Assembly: GCA_022432975.1 (NCBI GenBank) | Contig: CM039512.1 | Coordinates: 28,381,171 to 28,445,170 of the forward strand | Length of the DNA: 64,000 nt | Direction: 5' to 3' | Source: Begonia masoniana | Lineage: Eukaryota; Streptophyta; Magnoliopsida; Cucurbitales; Begoniaceae | Part shown: in pieces, positions 11,313 to 23,586 of the stretch | Layout of the letters: each line of letters starts with the position of its first letter | How positions within the stretch are numbered: position 1 is the first letter of the stretch | Made by a program: the position numbers and the translations under genes | Notes under the pieces: generated by a model | The model's database searches: none | The model's input: the letters and a program-made list of their open reading frames with translations, nothing else | Told to the model about the DNA's origin: nothing

Positions 11313-12253
11313 TGTAACACCTAATTTTACGGGATTATTATTATTCGATACAAAATGAAATTTTTGTAAATATGTCAAATTAAGTCCGTTTTGCCAACGA
11401 AAAGTTTTAATAAAGCCCTAGTAATTTATTGGAGTACTCGGTGAAATAAAAAAATTTGGAGAAACCGAATCGTTAACTAAATAACGAAATAAATAAGGAA
11501 ACAAAACATTTAGTTAGAAACTAATGGAGGGGCAAATTATGAAGTGAAAGTGGGTGGTTGGGAGCACCCAATAAGAATGTGGCATGTGGCAAAGCTTGTG
11601 GGAGAAGCTTCTTCCTGCCTCTTAACTCCCTTACGTGAGAACACCCTCATTTGCTACTCCTCCAGCTTTCTTTCATCGCCGAGAAGAAAACCACTCTCCT
11701 CCTACGATTTGACTCCTTTTGTGAAGATTTAAGCACTCGGATTGAAAAAGGGTGCGAGGTAAGTCTTCGTTATTTGTTTGGCCGATTTGGCCTACACCAT
11801 AGAAGAGATTGTTGATCGAGGATGTTTGGTGATAATATCTTCAGTGTAGGTTGGATGGGTAGTTTAAGATATTTGTTAGGTTAGAACGTTTTTCCTAGGT
11901 TTTATGTACTGCTTATCGTTTTCTTTATGTCTAGGGCTCTGTATACGTTATGCAATATGAATTATCCATGCATCACGTCTTTTCAAAATAGCATGAAAAT
12001 GGATTTCTACATGTGTTTAAGAAAATAAATGAATTAAAGAAACGAATGTACGTAATCTGGTCACGACGGGGTGGGGTTCAGACATGGCTGTTTACGGATG
12101 GAAGCATGTTTTTCCCCCGGTAGATGGAAATGGCTGTCTAAACGCCAGACGTGCCCTCTCCATCTGGTGAGAGTTAGACCTCGGTAATCTTCTGTTCTGT
12201 AATGAAACGTTAAAAATGTCTGCATGATTTATGAACTGCATATGCACAGCATG
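11313..12253 (+). mobile_element. Element B 5' LTR, segment 1
   Basis: First 941 bp of the B 5' LTR. Homologous to 50492-52317 without its Cassandra. Holds the predicted exon end GCGAG|GTAAGT (11758/11759), then GGCCGATTTGGCC hairpin and CCTACACCA (11791-11799). The hAT insertion follows at 12254. Confidence 0.92.
12246..12253. repeat. 8-bp target duplication of hAT (left copy)
   Basis: acagcatg, repeated exactly at 27754-27761. The uninterrupted site appears once in the other B LTR near 52310-52320. Confidence 0.96.
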
Positions 12254-12966
12254 TAGGGATGGGCAAGAGTTCGGTTCGGTTCGGTTTCGAACCGAACTAA
12301 TCGGTTTCGGTTTCAGTTTCCGAACCCGAACCCGAAACCGAAACCGACTGACTTATACCAGACCCGAACCGAAATTTTTGGTTTAGTTCGGTACGGGTCG
12401 AGTCGGTTCCTGCTCCTTATTTACATATTTTTAAAAAACACTGCTTTCTAGTTCAAAAAAACACTGCTCATTGCTCACTAAGCGCTGCTCACTTCATTCT
12501 ATACATTGATGGGAGCATTACATTGGTAATTCATATAATTACAAGCTGCAAGCACTCATATTTCCATATTAGAAGAACAACTTCTCATATTTTGAACATG
12601 GCAGGATATCTTGCTCTAACAATTAAATAGGAAATAACACAACTTCCACTAATCCCTAACTTCATCTTCAAAATAGTTTGTAAGAATTAACATAAACACA
12701 ATTCAAGGGTAGATGTCCATGCCCAAATATCTAAGCTTAAAATTGACATGGAACTCAACCTGCACAACAAAAATGATAAAGCACAATTAGTCATCTATGA
12801 TCTATCATAATTTCCTCTTCATGCAAAATCTGTAGAAAATAGAAATTGATCAAATTGCTTAATCGTACATTAGCTATAACTCGATAATATCTTTCTCTTT
12901 TTCTTCATTCCTTTGAGTTAAAGCATCAATTTCTATAACAAAAATTCAATAATATGAAACTAGTGA

Positions 12967-14761
12967 CTAGTAAGAATAAAAATAATATTTGCAATATAAT
13001 AGTTCATATATAATAAATGAAGTACCTTCATCAATAGTTTTATAATCACTGTCAGACAAAGTTGGACTCTTATAACGGATCCAACTTTGAGTGCAAATAA
13101 TAGCTTCCACCGTCGTTGGTAATAAAGATGTACGCGATGAGTCCACAATACGACCACCACAACTGAATGCGGACTCTGAAGCGACGGTCGAAATTGGAAT
13201 GATGAAAACATCTTTGGCTGTTTTGCTCAGAATTGGATATTTGTGGCCATTCAACTTCCACCATGTCAATATATCTAAACTATCTGAGTATTTTTCAAGT
13301 TTTTCGGTCATATACTCATCAATTTCAGACATATTAATAGAAGCATCAAACTCTAGAGAATTGTCAAAGAAGGCAAAGGTTGCAATATTAGTTGCCTTTG
13401 GAATCTCAACCCTTGAAGTTAGACATCCATCATCTGAATCACCTTTGAAATCCAAATATAGTATTTCCATTACATTCTCCACTTTGTTCATAAGCTCTGC
13501 AACTCTATCATTCCCAAACAAGATGCTTAGATAATGTTTTAATAGTTTTGACTTGCATCTTGGATCTAGAAGGACCGCCACGAAGACAAAAATAGTGAAC
13601 CTTTCAAAAGTGCCCCAATACTTGTCAAATTTATTCTGCATGCCTAAAGCCATTGTTCTTAATAGCATATTGTCAGCCATGACATGTTGAATGATCATCT
13701 TTAACTGACATACTTCACTAACATACAAATTAGATGTAACATGTAATGAAGCTGAAACAATGTTAGTTGAGTCATAAAAAACCTTCAAAAACTTGCAAAA
13801 TACTCGAATATTTGTCCAATCTTCACTTGTAAGAGGCCCTTCTTCATCGAGGTCTGATATGAAATTGCTGTCACATTCTCTCATTTTTTCAAAAGCTTTT
13901 TCATATTTCTCAGCATTATCTAGCATCAAATACATAGAGTTCCATCTAGTGCACACATCCAGGGTTACATTTTCTTTAAATGTAATCTTGTAACTATCAA
14001 CACAATTCTTAAACTGTTGTAATCTTCCTGGGGAAGATTTGATATATTTAACAGCTTTTCGTACCCTGCTAATTGAATGTTGATGTTCCTTCAACTCATC
14101 ATTAATAATCAAATGTAAAATGTGCGCAAAGCATCTAACATGAATAAATTCTCCATCTAAAACAACCGAACTCTGCCAATTACGCAAAGTCTTAACCAAA
14201 CAAGAAATTGCAACATTATTAGATGATGCATTATCAATAGTAATGGTCATAACATTCTCAATGCCCCAGCCAAACAAACTGTTTTCAAGTAATTTTCCAA
14301 TGGTTTCATCTTTGTGATTTTCTATTTGAACAAAATTAAAAAAAAAATTTATGCAACTTCCAATCACCATCAATAAAATGACCGGTCACAACCATATAAT
14401 TAATATTTTGATTCGAAGTCCAAATATCAGTAGTTAAACTCACTCTTTGACTTTTCAACTTTCTTTTCTCATTCTTGTATATAGCTTCAATATCTCTTGC
14501 TACTGTTCTATGAGAAAGGCATAACAAAAGAACTTTGAAAATATTGAAGACATTCTTTAAATCCTTCTCATTCAACCATTCTCATAGGCAATTCATCCTT
14601 AATTAGCATGCTAGCAATCACTTTACGCCCCCTATCTGAGTAAATGTTGCTACTTTAGAACATTCTCCCCCACTTTCCTTCTTTAAAAAAGGCAATGTTG
14701 TTTGTTTGACATCCAATTGTGACAAATACTTTTTACACACCTTTAAATGTCGGGTCATATT
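12967..14761 (-). pseudogene. hAT transposase, catalytic and dimerisation part
   Basis: The long open stretch (12967-14373, 468 codons) covers the RNase-H-like core (TITIDNASSNN, RCFAHILHLII, CTRWNSMYLML) and the C-terminal hAT dimerisation domain (WWKLNGHKYPILSKTAKDVF, ASESAFSCGGR, CTQSWIR). This is the plant RICESLEEPER/zf-BED type. Upstream, 14336-14575 contains SLTTDIWTSNQNINYMVVT, and 14618-14761 the second half of the BED zinc finger (HLKVCKKYL). Between these blocks there are frame changes near 14340, 14540 and 14620 and a stop near 14580, so the gene is dead even without the E insertion in its zinc finger. Confidence 0.93.
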
Positions 14762-17700
14762 TGTGACAGCCCTTACACTATTCCTAATTTTACCGTATAA
14801 ATTTTTCATTTTATTCTTAAAACTTTAAACCTAGGTTCGAGCGGAAATAATACTTTAAAAATTTGAAATCGTTTAAGTTTATGCTTCTAAACCATTTAAC
14901 AACTTAAAAACAATTTAAATAAAACTTAAAACAATATATTAAAATATTTAAAAACTAGAAAATGTATCGGCCAATGGAGGGAGGGACAAAAGGGACTTTT
15001 GTCCCTGAAAATCAAGGGGCGATCGATCGCCCATTTCAGGCGATCGATCGCCGGTTATAAAAGGGAGGGGCGATCGCGCTGTGGTGAATGATTGCATCGC
15101 GATCGTTCACCAGGCGATCGATCGCCACACACTCTGGAATTTTTCCAGAGCGTGGCGATCCCCTTGGTTCACGATCACCTCTCTTGGTGATTGATCGCTA
15201 AGTGTTCTACCTCCTCTCTCTCTCTTTTTTTTTTCTTTTTCCTTCCTCTTTCCTTCTTTCTTTTCCTTTCTCTCCTTCTTCTTTCTTTTCCTTTCTCTCT
15301 TTCTTTTTCCCTACATACATGTACACATAACACATTCTAAAACTTCATCGTACTCTACTCCATAAACACGTAACATACGATCACTCAAATCTCACCCATT
15401 TCACTCTTCACCAATCACCCAAAATAAACAACTCAAAACGCAATTAAAACCAAGTACATTTTTATGAAAAAGAACTGCGTGGTTCCGTTTGAAAACCAAA
15501 AATTTCCTCCTGCTAAAATCACCAAGCAGTTCATAAAAATCTAGATAAAATCTTAACAAAACGTTTAAAACATCAAAACGTAAACCTATCAACTAATCAG
15601 AACCAAGCATCCTAATATGTTCAACTATACAATTTTCATCTAACTACCGTATTCCCAAAACATACGCTTACTTTCCCCACGGGTCAAAAGGAGCATCAAC
15701 TGCGCAGCACACTTTCACGGGCATTCTCCTTCAATCTGCACGATCATCTGGTAGAGGGAAATCCTCCTCACCTTGATCTATGTCACCTACACCATAGAGA
15801 CACCTATGAGATAAAAATCTCAGCAAGTTTTACGTAAATGCTAATGCATGATCATGTATGAGCAATGCTAAGAAAACCGTCCATGTCATTTCATTTCAAT
15901 ACGTGTCAGTCTTGGTTATCCGGGCCTTTCTCAGTCAGATGGATAGGGCACATCAAGAGGGTAGACAGCCCACACCATCTGAAAGGAGGGAGACCCGCTC
16001 ACCACGGAACGCCAGGTCTGAACCTCTCCCCGAATAACCACCATGCGTTATTTACTATGATACTTTACTTGCCACATGCATGCAATTCTTTTTCTTTGAA
16101 ATCAATGCGTAAATTCATTTTTCATGACATTTGGAAACTATGATGCATGAGCAATTCAATATAAACACAAATAACGAGCATACCATCAAAACACTACAAA
16201 TACCATCAAAACCGTCACAACAATCAACCTATAAAACAACCAAACCTAAACTACCAAACCGAAACAATTAGACAAACCAAAGACCAACATAAACAATAAG
16301 GCACCAACGTATCCTCAACAACAAAACTCGACATATGGTGTAGGCTAATCAGCCACAGTAAGTCATGAGAACTTACCTGTCATCCTTAGCACACTGAGCA
16401 CCGTTCGAAAGTCGTGTCCACCTAAGGCAATTCACAACCTAATAACAAATACAAGTTCATAATATAAACTTCAAGCAGCAAATTCAAAATCCCAGAATTG
16501 CGCAACTTCCTACTCAACTTCATCTAACCATCAACAAGGCAATCTAATACAAAACAAACCAATTCAGCATAGTAAACTTCTAACTTGAAACCAAAAATAT
16601 AACCAAGGTATTTGAATAAAACCTTTTATTCTCGGATTTGGCCTTTAGAATTGACTTAACTTTAAACCTCGATAACTCACTCAATTCTTATCCGATTTCA
16701 ACGATTCAACATGTTTTGGAAACCTTATAATGTCTAGTTTAACATGGAATCAACCAATTATAAAAAGAGAATCGAAATTAAGGTCAGAATTTCGCCAACC
16801 GAACTGTTCTCCAAAAGTTTCCAGTTTTTGTACTATAACTTCTAAAATTCATAACTTAATCGATTCTTTATGAAATCCTGTGGATCAAGTTGCTATGGAC
16901 TCCTCTAAGAGTCCCCTATCCAGTGATACAAGCCATTTAACCAATTAGAATCAAGAGCTAGGTCAGCTCTCAATAAAACCGAAACTGCCTAGTTTTTAAA
17001 TCGTAATTTTTTTGTCCAACTTCAAAAATTCGTAATTAATGCTATACACATCGAAACGCTTCAATTTCAAAGCCTATAGTTTCTTTAAAGTGTCTATTTT
17101 CACACGGTACAAACCATTCATCAATTAAGACCCACTAGATTGGTCGAAAATCCCCAGACCCGAAACTGCCCTGAAATTTCCAGTTTTTTTTTTTTTAACA
17201 AAAGTTGAAACTTTGAATCTACCATCCATAAATTTCCTATTTCTTCCATCTTTATTCACATAAATGTTCCTATAACATGATTAGGCATCAATTAAGAGGA
17301 AAAACTAACAAGGAATGCCATTTTCGTGAAACTCTAATCGCCATTCATCAAACCCATAAAACAATCACCAATAAAAATGACACCCATTAAAAAAAAAACT
17401 AAGCTCTTACCTTAGAATTTCAATGAACTTGAGAAATGGAGGAGAATAGTGTTGGTTTTTGCTGAAAAATCAGAACGTGGAAGAAAAGAGGGGTAGGTTT
17501 TCAAGAGAGAGGGAATTCGTGGGAGGGAGAGAGAGAAGGTGAGGGAGGGTTTCTTTTTCTCACCTCACGTGAACCCTTATAATTTTATCCCACTTACCCC
17601 TTTTTTTTATTTATTTTTTCTATTTATTTTAACAAATCAAAACCCACTTTCACACCACTAATTTTTAATTACCCACTAACTCTTCCTACCAATAAATTCC

Positions 17701-17801
17701 ATAATAAATCCCAATATTCACATTTATTTTATTTCTTCAAAATAAATGTACATTTACCAATACTCGCTACAACCCGAGCCGATAAATTGCCGGGTACTAC
17801 A
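14762..17801 (-). mobile_element. Element E, 3' LTR
   Basis: 3,040 bp, nearly identical to 23587-26595. Contains GATCGATC palindromes (15017-15032, 15039-15052), a long hairpin (15120-15160), a CT-rich tract (15210-15305), and on the minus strand a predicted intron (donor 16376, acceptor 15787). Open frames here are chance products of low-complexity DNA. Confidence 0.92.
15787..16376 (-). promoter_or_regulatory. Predicted structured intron in element E LTR
   Basis: Minus strand: ACAG|GTAAGT donor at 16377/16376; hairpin GGCT-GATT-AGCC, then CCTACACCA (16344-16336); hairpin TGAGATTTTTATCTCA (15822-15807); acceptor GGTGTAG|GTGA at 15787. The other LTR has the same design (25194 to 24604), with the first hairpin reading GGCC-GATT-GGCC: both arms changed together. 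Confidence 0.58.
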
Positions 17802-19950
17802 ATCCATACACCTTATTTAAAATTTTGTCCTTAAAATTTGACTTATATTATATTCCAGGTTATAACCGTCTTATGCTTTGTAGTTTTATACTCCGGCTTA
17901 CAACCAATCGAGTCCTTCCCCTTCATCACATAGAATTGAATCTCCCTTTAAGAACTTTATTATATCATGCTTAGGGTCAATTCCTATAATTCTTAACCAA
18001 AACTCCGAAACCCCCCAGTGTAATCTTAGCCACTAACCTCGTTGGCTATCTTTGACTTGGCTTACTACGCTCCAGATTAGCATCGCGTGCTAATTATTTC
18101 TTAAGTCTCTAATTTTGATAATTCAACTGCATAAATATGTACATAGCTAATTCACCCCCATATTGGCTTACACTTAATTATTCATACGTTAAATTTCCTT
18201 ACTCTTCTGACTTGGTCTTATATTCGGGTTTCCCCGACTAATACTTAATTCGAGCCTAAATTTTCTAATGAAGCAACTTCAAGGCTTTCTTCCATCGAAT
18301 CCTCTCTTAGCTATTCTTTTAAATCGCATCTATATCCAGACTTCCTAATGCCATTTAGATTGAACATCGTCCAAAATGCTCTTGGGCTGTAACCCGAATT
18401 TCTACACAATATCATCGACTCTATCCATAGTCGGAATGCATACCTTTCAAATCTTCGTATAGGCTTCTCAACTAAATTTCCAATCTTATATTTCGCGAAC
18501 CAACTCATCCAAATACTTCAAGGTCTCAACGAGTCCATCTGGGAGCTAAAGTCACTATTCTTTTGAGATCCTAGCCCCTTTGCAGCCAAGATCCTACAAA
18601 CATCCAAGTTCATTCTAAGTTACAATAACGAACTTCCATCGTTATGTCATTAACGGAAATACCCACATTATCAATATTACGCTCCATTCGTCTTACTTGA
18701 ATATTCATAAACTCCGAGTACAGTCAAGTCTCTAAATTCCGCCATTGATACGCTCTACACGACGTCTTCCAACTTTAAGTCATTCTCGTACTCACTAACC
18801 TCAACCTTGTTAAATACGAGATGAACCTTTGGAACTTTTATAATTTAGTCCCACCTCTAAGTTCACTTAAATAGTTTCCATGAAAATCCGCATTCTCTTT
18901 ATTCTACAATTCGCGAATTTTACAAATCGCATAACATTACACACCAATCTAACTTCAAACCTTAATCTCTCATTTAATCTAACAATATCCTTCATTTAGC
19001 CCTAATATCATACGAGGATTACCTTGAGGTAACTAAATGATCCTACCCTCTTTCGTTCCTCCTAGTCGGTTCTGAATATTCTACTTTGTCCACTTGAAAC
19101 GATTTATCCAACGATCTTCTTGTTAGCAAACTTGTTGCAGATAAGTTCACTCCCTTAATCTAGTCTCCTTGAATTCTCGAATAATAGCTCTCTATATTAA
19201 GACTAGCCTTCTTAGTTATTCGAACAGTGATGTTCCTACTTCCATACCAGAGGTAAGCCTCAAGCTGTGAACGATATTAACTTTAGGCTCGTAAGTAAAT
19301 CCCTATACTTTTAAGCCAAAAGGATTTGCAACTTCTTACCTCGTCACCCCTTTTTCTTTTACAAGTGATATTCACTCTGGTCAATTCACCATTCCTCATA
19401 ACGTTTCACACGTCACACTTAACCCCTAAACATAACTCTCAATTTAAGGCGTTAAACCCATCTTTGAATAGCTAAGGTGTTTGGGTTTCTAAATTCTTTG
19501 TAGTTCTCTTGCTTCTGCTTCATAACCTCTATCAAATAATTCTCAAATGTCTAATGTGTCTACAAATCATCGATCACACTTAACTTCTTTAAGTCTCTCC
19601 TTTATGGTATTTTGCTCGAAATCTTTTCGTGAAATGAGTAATCGTTCGCTAGCGACTAATCTTTTCAGTTGATGCACATCCTTTGGAGATCGGCTAATTC
19701 TGGTACTCGAGTATTACCTTTCGTATAACCCCGGGTTCTTTTATTGTCCCGAGATTGTTAAATTTCCAATTTAAAGTAAATCCCTTATCTTCTTCATTGA
19801 TATTGGTCGATACAAATAGTCCTTTGAAATCACTTCGATTTCTCATCTACAACGTCGTATTCGACTCCTTGCCCCTTTGCCAAGGGAATTAATACTCTAC
19901 ATCCTCTCTCGACAATTTACTTAAACTAAACTTTTGAAGGCTATTATTGT
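17802..19950. other. Element E interior without recognisable genes
   Basis: About 2.1 kb with stops in all frames. At its left edge, on the minus strand, a GGACAAAATTTTAAATAAGG stretch resembles the sequence before the polypurine tract in B and D, so this is the 3' end of the internal region. I find no RT, RNase H or integrase motif on either strand. Confidence 0.6.
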
Positions 19951-21265
19951 TGTGATGACCCGAATGTGAGCGTATGTGTGCGACTGCGGGGCAAACCTCG
20001 GGTTGCGGGGCAAACCTCGGGACCTAAGCCGAGTGTAGGCGAATCCTGGACTCGAGTATAGGCGAATCCCGAGTCGTAAAGAGGGGGTTGTCACAATCCC
20101 ACATCGCTTGGGGAAGTATGTGAAAATGAAACATATGTAAAGAGACCCTCCCATCATAGCAAGACGCGTTTTAGAGCACGATTGGCAACGGATCCCATAA
20201 GAACTCCGAAGTTAAAAGTGCTTCGGCGAGAGCAATTCCAAGTTGGGTGACCTTCCGGGAAGTTCTCGCCAAACAAATCCGTGAGGGGAGGATATTGTGC
20301 TACGGCCCAATCCCCAGAGCGGACAATATCTTGCTGGGATAAGGGGTCGTTACAAATGGTATCAAAGCCTGTACCCAACCGGAAATGTGGCCAACGAGGA
20401 CGTTGGGCCCCCGAGGGGGGGGTGATTGTGATGACCCGAATGTGAATGTATGTGTACGACTGCGGGGCAAACCTCGGGACCTAAGCCGAGTGTAGGCGAA
20501 TCCCGGACTCGAGTATAGGCGAATCCCGGGTCGTAAAGACGGGGTCGTCACAATCCCACATCGCTTGGGGAAGTATGTGGAAATGAAACATATGTAAATA
20601 GACCCTCCCATCATAGCAAGACGCGTTTTGGAGCACAATTGGCAACGGATCCCATAAGAACTCCGAAGTTAAAAGTGCTTCAGCGAGAGCAATTCCAGGT
20701 TGGGTGACCTTCTGGGAAGTTCTCGCCAAAACAAAGCCGTGAAGGGAGTATATTGAGCTACGGCCCAATCCCCAGAGCGGACAATATCTTGCTGGGAATA
20801 GGGGTTGTTACAAATGGTATCAGAGCCTGTACCCAACAGGAAATGTGGCCAACGAGGACGTTAGGCCCCCGAGGGGGGGGGGGTGATTGTGATGACCCGG
20901 ATGTGTAAGTATGTGTACGATGGCTGCACGAACCGGAACCCGGATGGCGGTACGTCCGCACGGGTGAACCAGAAGGTGACGGGTCGTAAAAAGGGGGTCG
21001 TCACAATCCCACATCGCTTGGGGAAGTATCTGGAAATGAAACATATGTAAAGAGACCCTCCCATCATAGCAAGACGCGTTTTGGAGCACAATTGGCAACG
21101 GATCCCATAAGAACTCCGAAGTTAAAAGTGCTTCAGCGAGAGCAATTCCAGGTTGGGTGACCTTCTGGGAAGTTCTCGCCAAAACAAAGCCGTGAGGGGA
21201 GGATATTGGGCTACGGCCCAATCGCCAGAGCGGACAATATCTTGCTGGGTATAGGGGTCGTTACA
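19951..21265 (+). mobile_element. Cassandra TRIM, three LTRs in tandem
   Basis: Three LTRs, 19951-20354, 20427-20812 and 20888-21265 (TGTGATGACCC to GTCGTTACA or GTTGTTACA), separated by two interiors of only 72-75 bp. Each interior has a tRNA-Met primer site (20357-20368, TGGTATCAAAGC; 20815-20826, TGGTATCAGAGC) and a G-rich polypurine tract. Each LTR carries a 5S-rRNA-like segment. Flanks attgt / cttgt match in four of five bases, as expected for one insertion that later gained an LTR by unequal exchange. LTR3 has replaced about 60 bp of its U3 with unrelated sequence (about 20915-20985). Inserted in element E. Confidence 0.93.
20161..20275 (+). repeat. 5S rRNA-like segment in Cassandra LTR
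   Basis: GGATCCCATAAGAACTCCGA, then GTTAAAAGTGCTTCGGCG, then GTTGGGTGACC and GGGAAGTTCTCG follow the order of 5S rRNA, including its internal control region (A box, C box). Equivalent segments lie at about 20620-20732 and 21070-21182 (+), 50818-50930 and 51292-51404 (-). Not a functional rRNA gene; it is the known hallmark of Cassandra LTRs. Confidence 0.9.
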
Positions 21266-21436
21266 CTTGTCTAGGCACTCCCAACTTCTCATGAATCTAG
21301 GATATTCAAATTTCTGCTACGATTTCCTATTTATTCATACGTACTAACGACATCTTGACAACCGAGGTTATCCTTTAGTAAGTCTTACACTTGAGCTTCA
21401 AATCCTTCTTTGATTGATCATATGCTAAACCTAAAG

Positions 21437-22940
21437 CATTAACTGGGAGGTAAAACCCTACCTGAACTAGGAAGATAAAACCCTACCTGAACTAGGAAGA
21501 TAAAACCCTAAGGCTCTATCAACTGGGGTCCAGCTTAAGTTTGGGTACAACTTCCTGTGGTTAAGTCATGTTAATCTCATTAACGCATGACTCTCTTTCT
21601 AATAAGTCTTCCTCGTTCTGCATCTAACCTACTGCCTTCCCGTTGAGGTTCGCTTAGTAACCCCTTCATACCCATATTCCACCATTCTATTGCCCCTCTA
21701 TTCTCAAGCTTAATTTTATTCACTGTACACATATTGTCACTAAGTCGTCGCTCCAATTACCCATCTCTATTTCATTATTCTTCATTTCATTAACTGGGAG
21801 GTAAAACCCTACCTGAACTAGGAAGATAAAACCCTAAGGCTCTATCAACTGGGGTCCAGCTTAAGTTTGGGTACAACTTCCTGTGGTTAAGTCATGTTAA
21901 TCTCATTAACGCATGACTCTCTTTCTAATAAGTCTTCCTCGTTCTGCATCTAACCTACTGCCTTCCCGTTGAGGTTCGCTTAGTAACCCCTTCATACCCA
22001 TATTCCACCATTCTATTGCCCCTCTATTCTCAAGCTTAATTTTATTCACTGTACACATATTGTCACTAAGTCGTCGCTCCAATTACCCATCTCTATTTCA
22101 TTATTCTTCATTTCATTAACTGGGAGGTAAAACCCTACCTGAACTAGGAAGATAAAACCCTAAGGCTCTATCAACTGGGGTCCAGCTTAAGTTTGGGTAC
22201 AACTTCCTGTGGTTAAGTCATGTTAATCTCATTAACGCATGACTCTCTTTCTAATAAGTCTTCCTCGTTCTGCATCTAACCTACTGCCTTCCCGTTGAGG
22301 TTCGCTTAGTAACCCCTTCATACCCATATTCCACCATTCTATTGCCCCTCTATTCTCAAGCTTAATTTTATTCACTGTACACATATTGTCACTAAGTCGT
22401 CGCTCCAATTACCCATCTCTATTTCATTATTCTTCATTTCATTAACTGGGAGGTAAAACCCTACCTGAACTAGGAAGATAAAACCCTACCTGAACTAGGA
22501 AGATAAAACCCTAAGGCTCTATCAACTGGGGTCCAGCTTAAGTTTGGGTACAACTTCCTGTGGTTAAGTCATGTTAATCTCATTAACGCATGACTCTCTT
22601 TCTAATAAGTCTTCCTCGTTCTGCATCTAACCTACTGCCTTCCCGTTGAGGTTCGCTTAGTAACCCCTTCATACCCATATTCCACCATTCTATTGCCCCT
22701 CTATTCTCAAGCTTAATTTTATTCACTGTACACATATTGTCACTAAGTCGTCGCTCCAATTACCCATCTCTATTTCATTATTCTTCATTTCATTAACTGG
22801 GAGGTAAAACCCTACCTGAACTAGGAAGATAAAACCCTACCTGAACTAGGAAGATAAAACCCTACCTGAACTAGGAAGATAAAACCCTACCTGAACTAGG
22901 AAGATAAAACCCTACCTGAACTAGGAAGATAAAACCCTGC
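21437..22940 (-). repeat. 351/326-bp tandem repeat with nested 25-bp repeat
   Basis: Units start (CATTAACTGGGAGG) at 21437, 21788, 22114, 22440 and 22791. Lengths are 351, 326, 326, 351, then a partial. The 25-bp difference is one copy of a short subrepeat, CCTACCTGAACTAGGAAGAT plus TAAAA. The last partial unit has five of these. Units look near-identical, so the array is young. It lies inside element E just downstream (minus) of the zinc knuckle. Confidence 0.95.
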
Positions 22941-23425
22941 TGACCGGCAGCCGTTCTTGGACAATTGCGGGCGTAGTGGCCTGCCACCCCACATCTGTAG
23001 CAGTTGCTTGTACCCATTTTATAGGCGCCATAGTGCTCTTTCTGGCAATCAGGACACCGAGTTCTTCGGGAAGTTCCTTGTGCCTGTTTCCCTTTACGCT
23101 GGCTATTCCTTCCCTCGTACGGCCTTTTAACACTTCTTCGTTGCCCTTCCTTTACGGGGTGTGGTTGAAATCAAAAAATGAACCTATCCATAACGTGGCT
23201 ACTAGAAGCAATCACCACTTGGGTTCCAGGGCCCTCTCGGTTTATCAACGTCTCAAGCTGACGAGATTGCCTGTTTATATGTTGTGCTTGTTGATCTAGT
23301 TGTTGAGACTGTCTTTCCATATGTTGAGCCTGTCGTTCTATGTGTTGGGATTGTTGAGCTATAAAATCCTTGAGTTGGTCTATGGTGTCATCCTTCTCAT
23401 CTCGGTCATTTCCTTTACGCATCAT
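22930..23425 (-). pseudogene. Element E gag remnant lacking capsid
   Basis: Minus strand. 23425-23171 encodes the coiled, glutamine-rich N-terminus (MRKGNDRDEKDDTIDQL, then QHMERQSQQLDQQAQH), matching the B gag start. The capsid region is missing: sequence jumps to the basic linker and the zinc knuckle CYRCGVAGHYARNC (about 22960-23010), in a different frame. Without capsid it cannot assemble particles by itself; it would depend on a relative such as B or D. Confidence 0.82.
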
Positions 23426-23569
23426 TTTATACACCTATAAAGATTAAAGGCAATAACTCTAAGAAACAAAAACAAATAAAACATATTACATACTTACAGT
23501 TTGAAGAAGTATGTCCGTTGAGTGGCTGTGCAGTCGAGCAGTCTACAGAACCGTTTTTAAAACCCGGGG

Positions 23570-23581
23570 GCTTTGATACCA
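23570..23581 (-). other. Primer binding site of element E
   Basis: Minus strand TGGTATCAAAGC, five bases from the inner edge of the right LTR (23587). It fixes the orientation of E. Confidence 0.9.
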
Positions 23582-23586
23582 TAAGT

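Noticed and set aside
13091..13993. Plus-strand frames opposite the hAT transposase
   Set aside because: Shadows of the minus-strand transposase, which has clear domain motifs.
20161..20275. Functional 5S rRNA gene
   Set aside because: Only partly 5S-like, flanked by LTR sequence and a primer site; it is the Cassandra LTR segment.
20154..21221. Several overlapping minus-strand frames of 70-130 codons, alike between copies
   Set aside because: They are antisense readings of the Cassandra LTRs and their 5S-like segment; likeness comes from the repeat.
21437..22940. Interstitial telomere repeat (AAACCCT motifs)
   Set aside because: The heptamer is not repeated in tandem; it is part of a 25-bp unit CCTACCTGAACTAGG...
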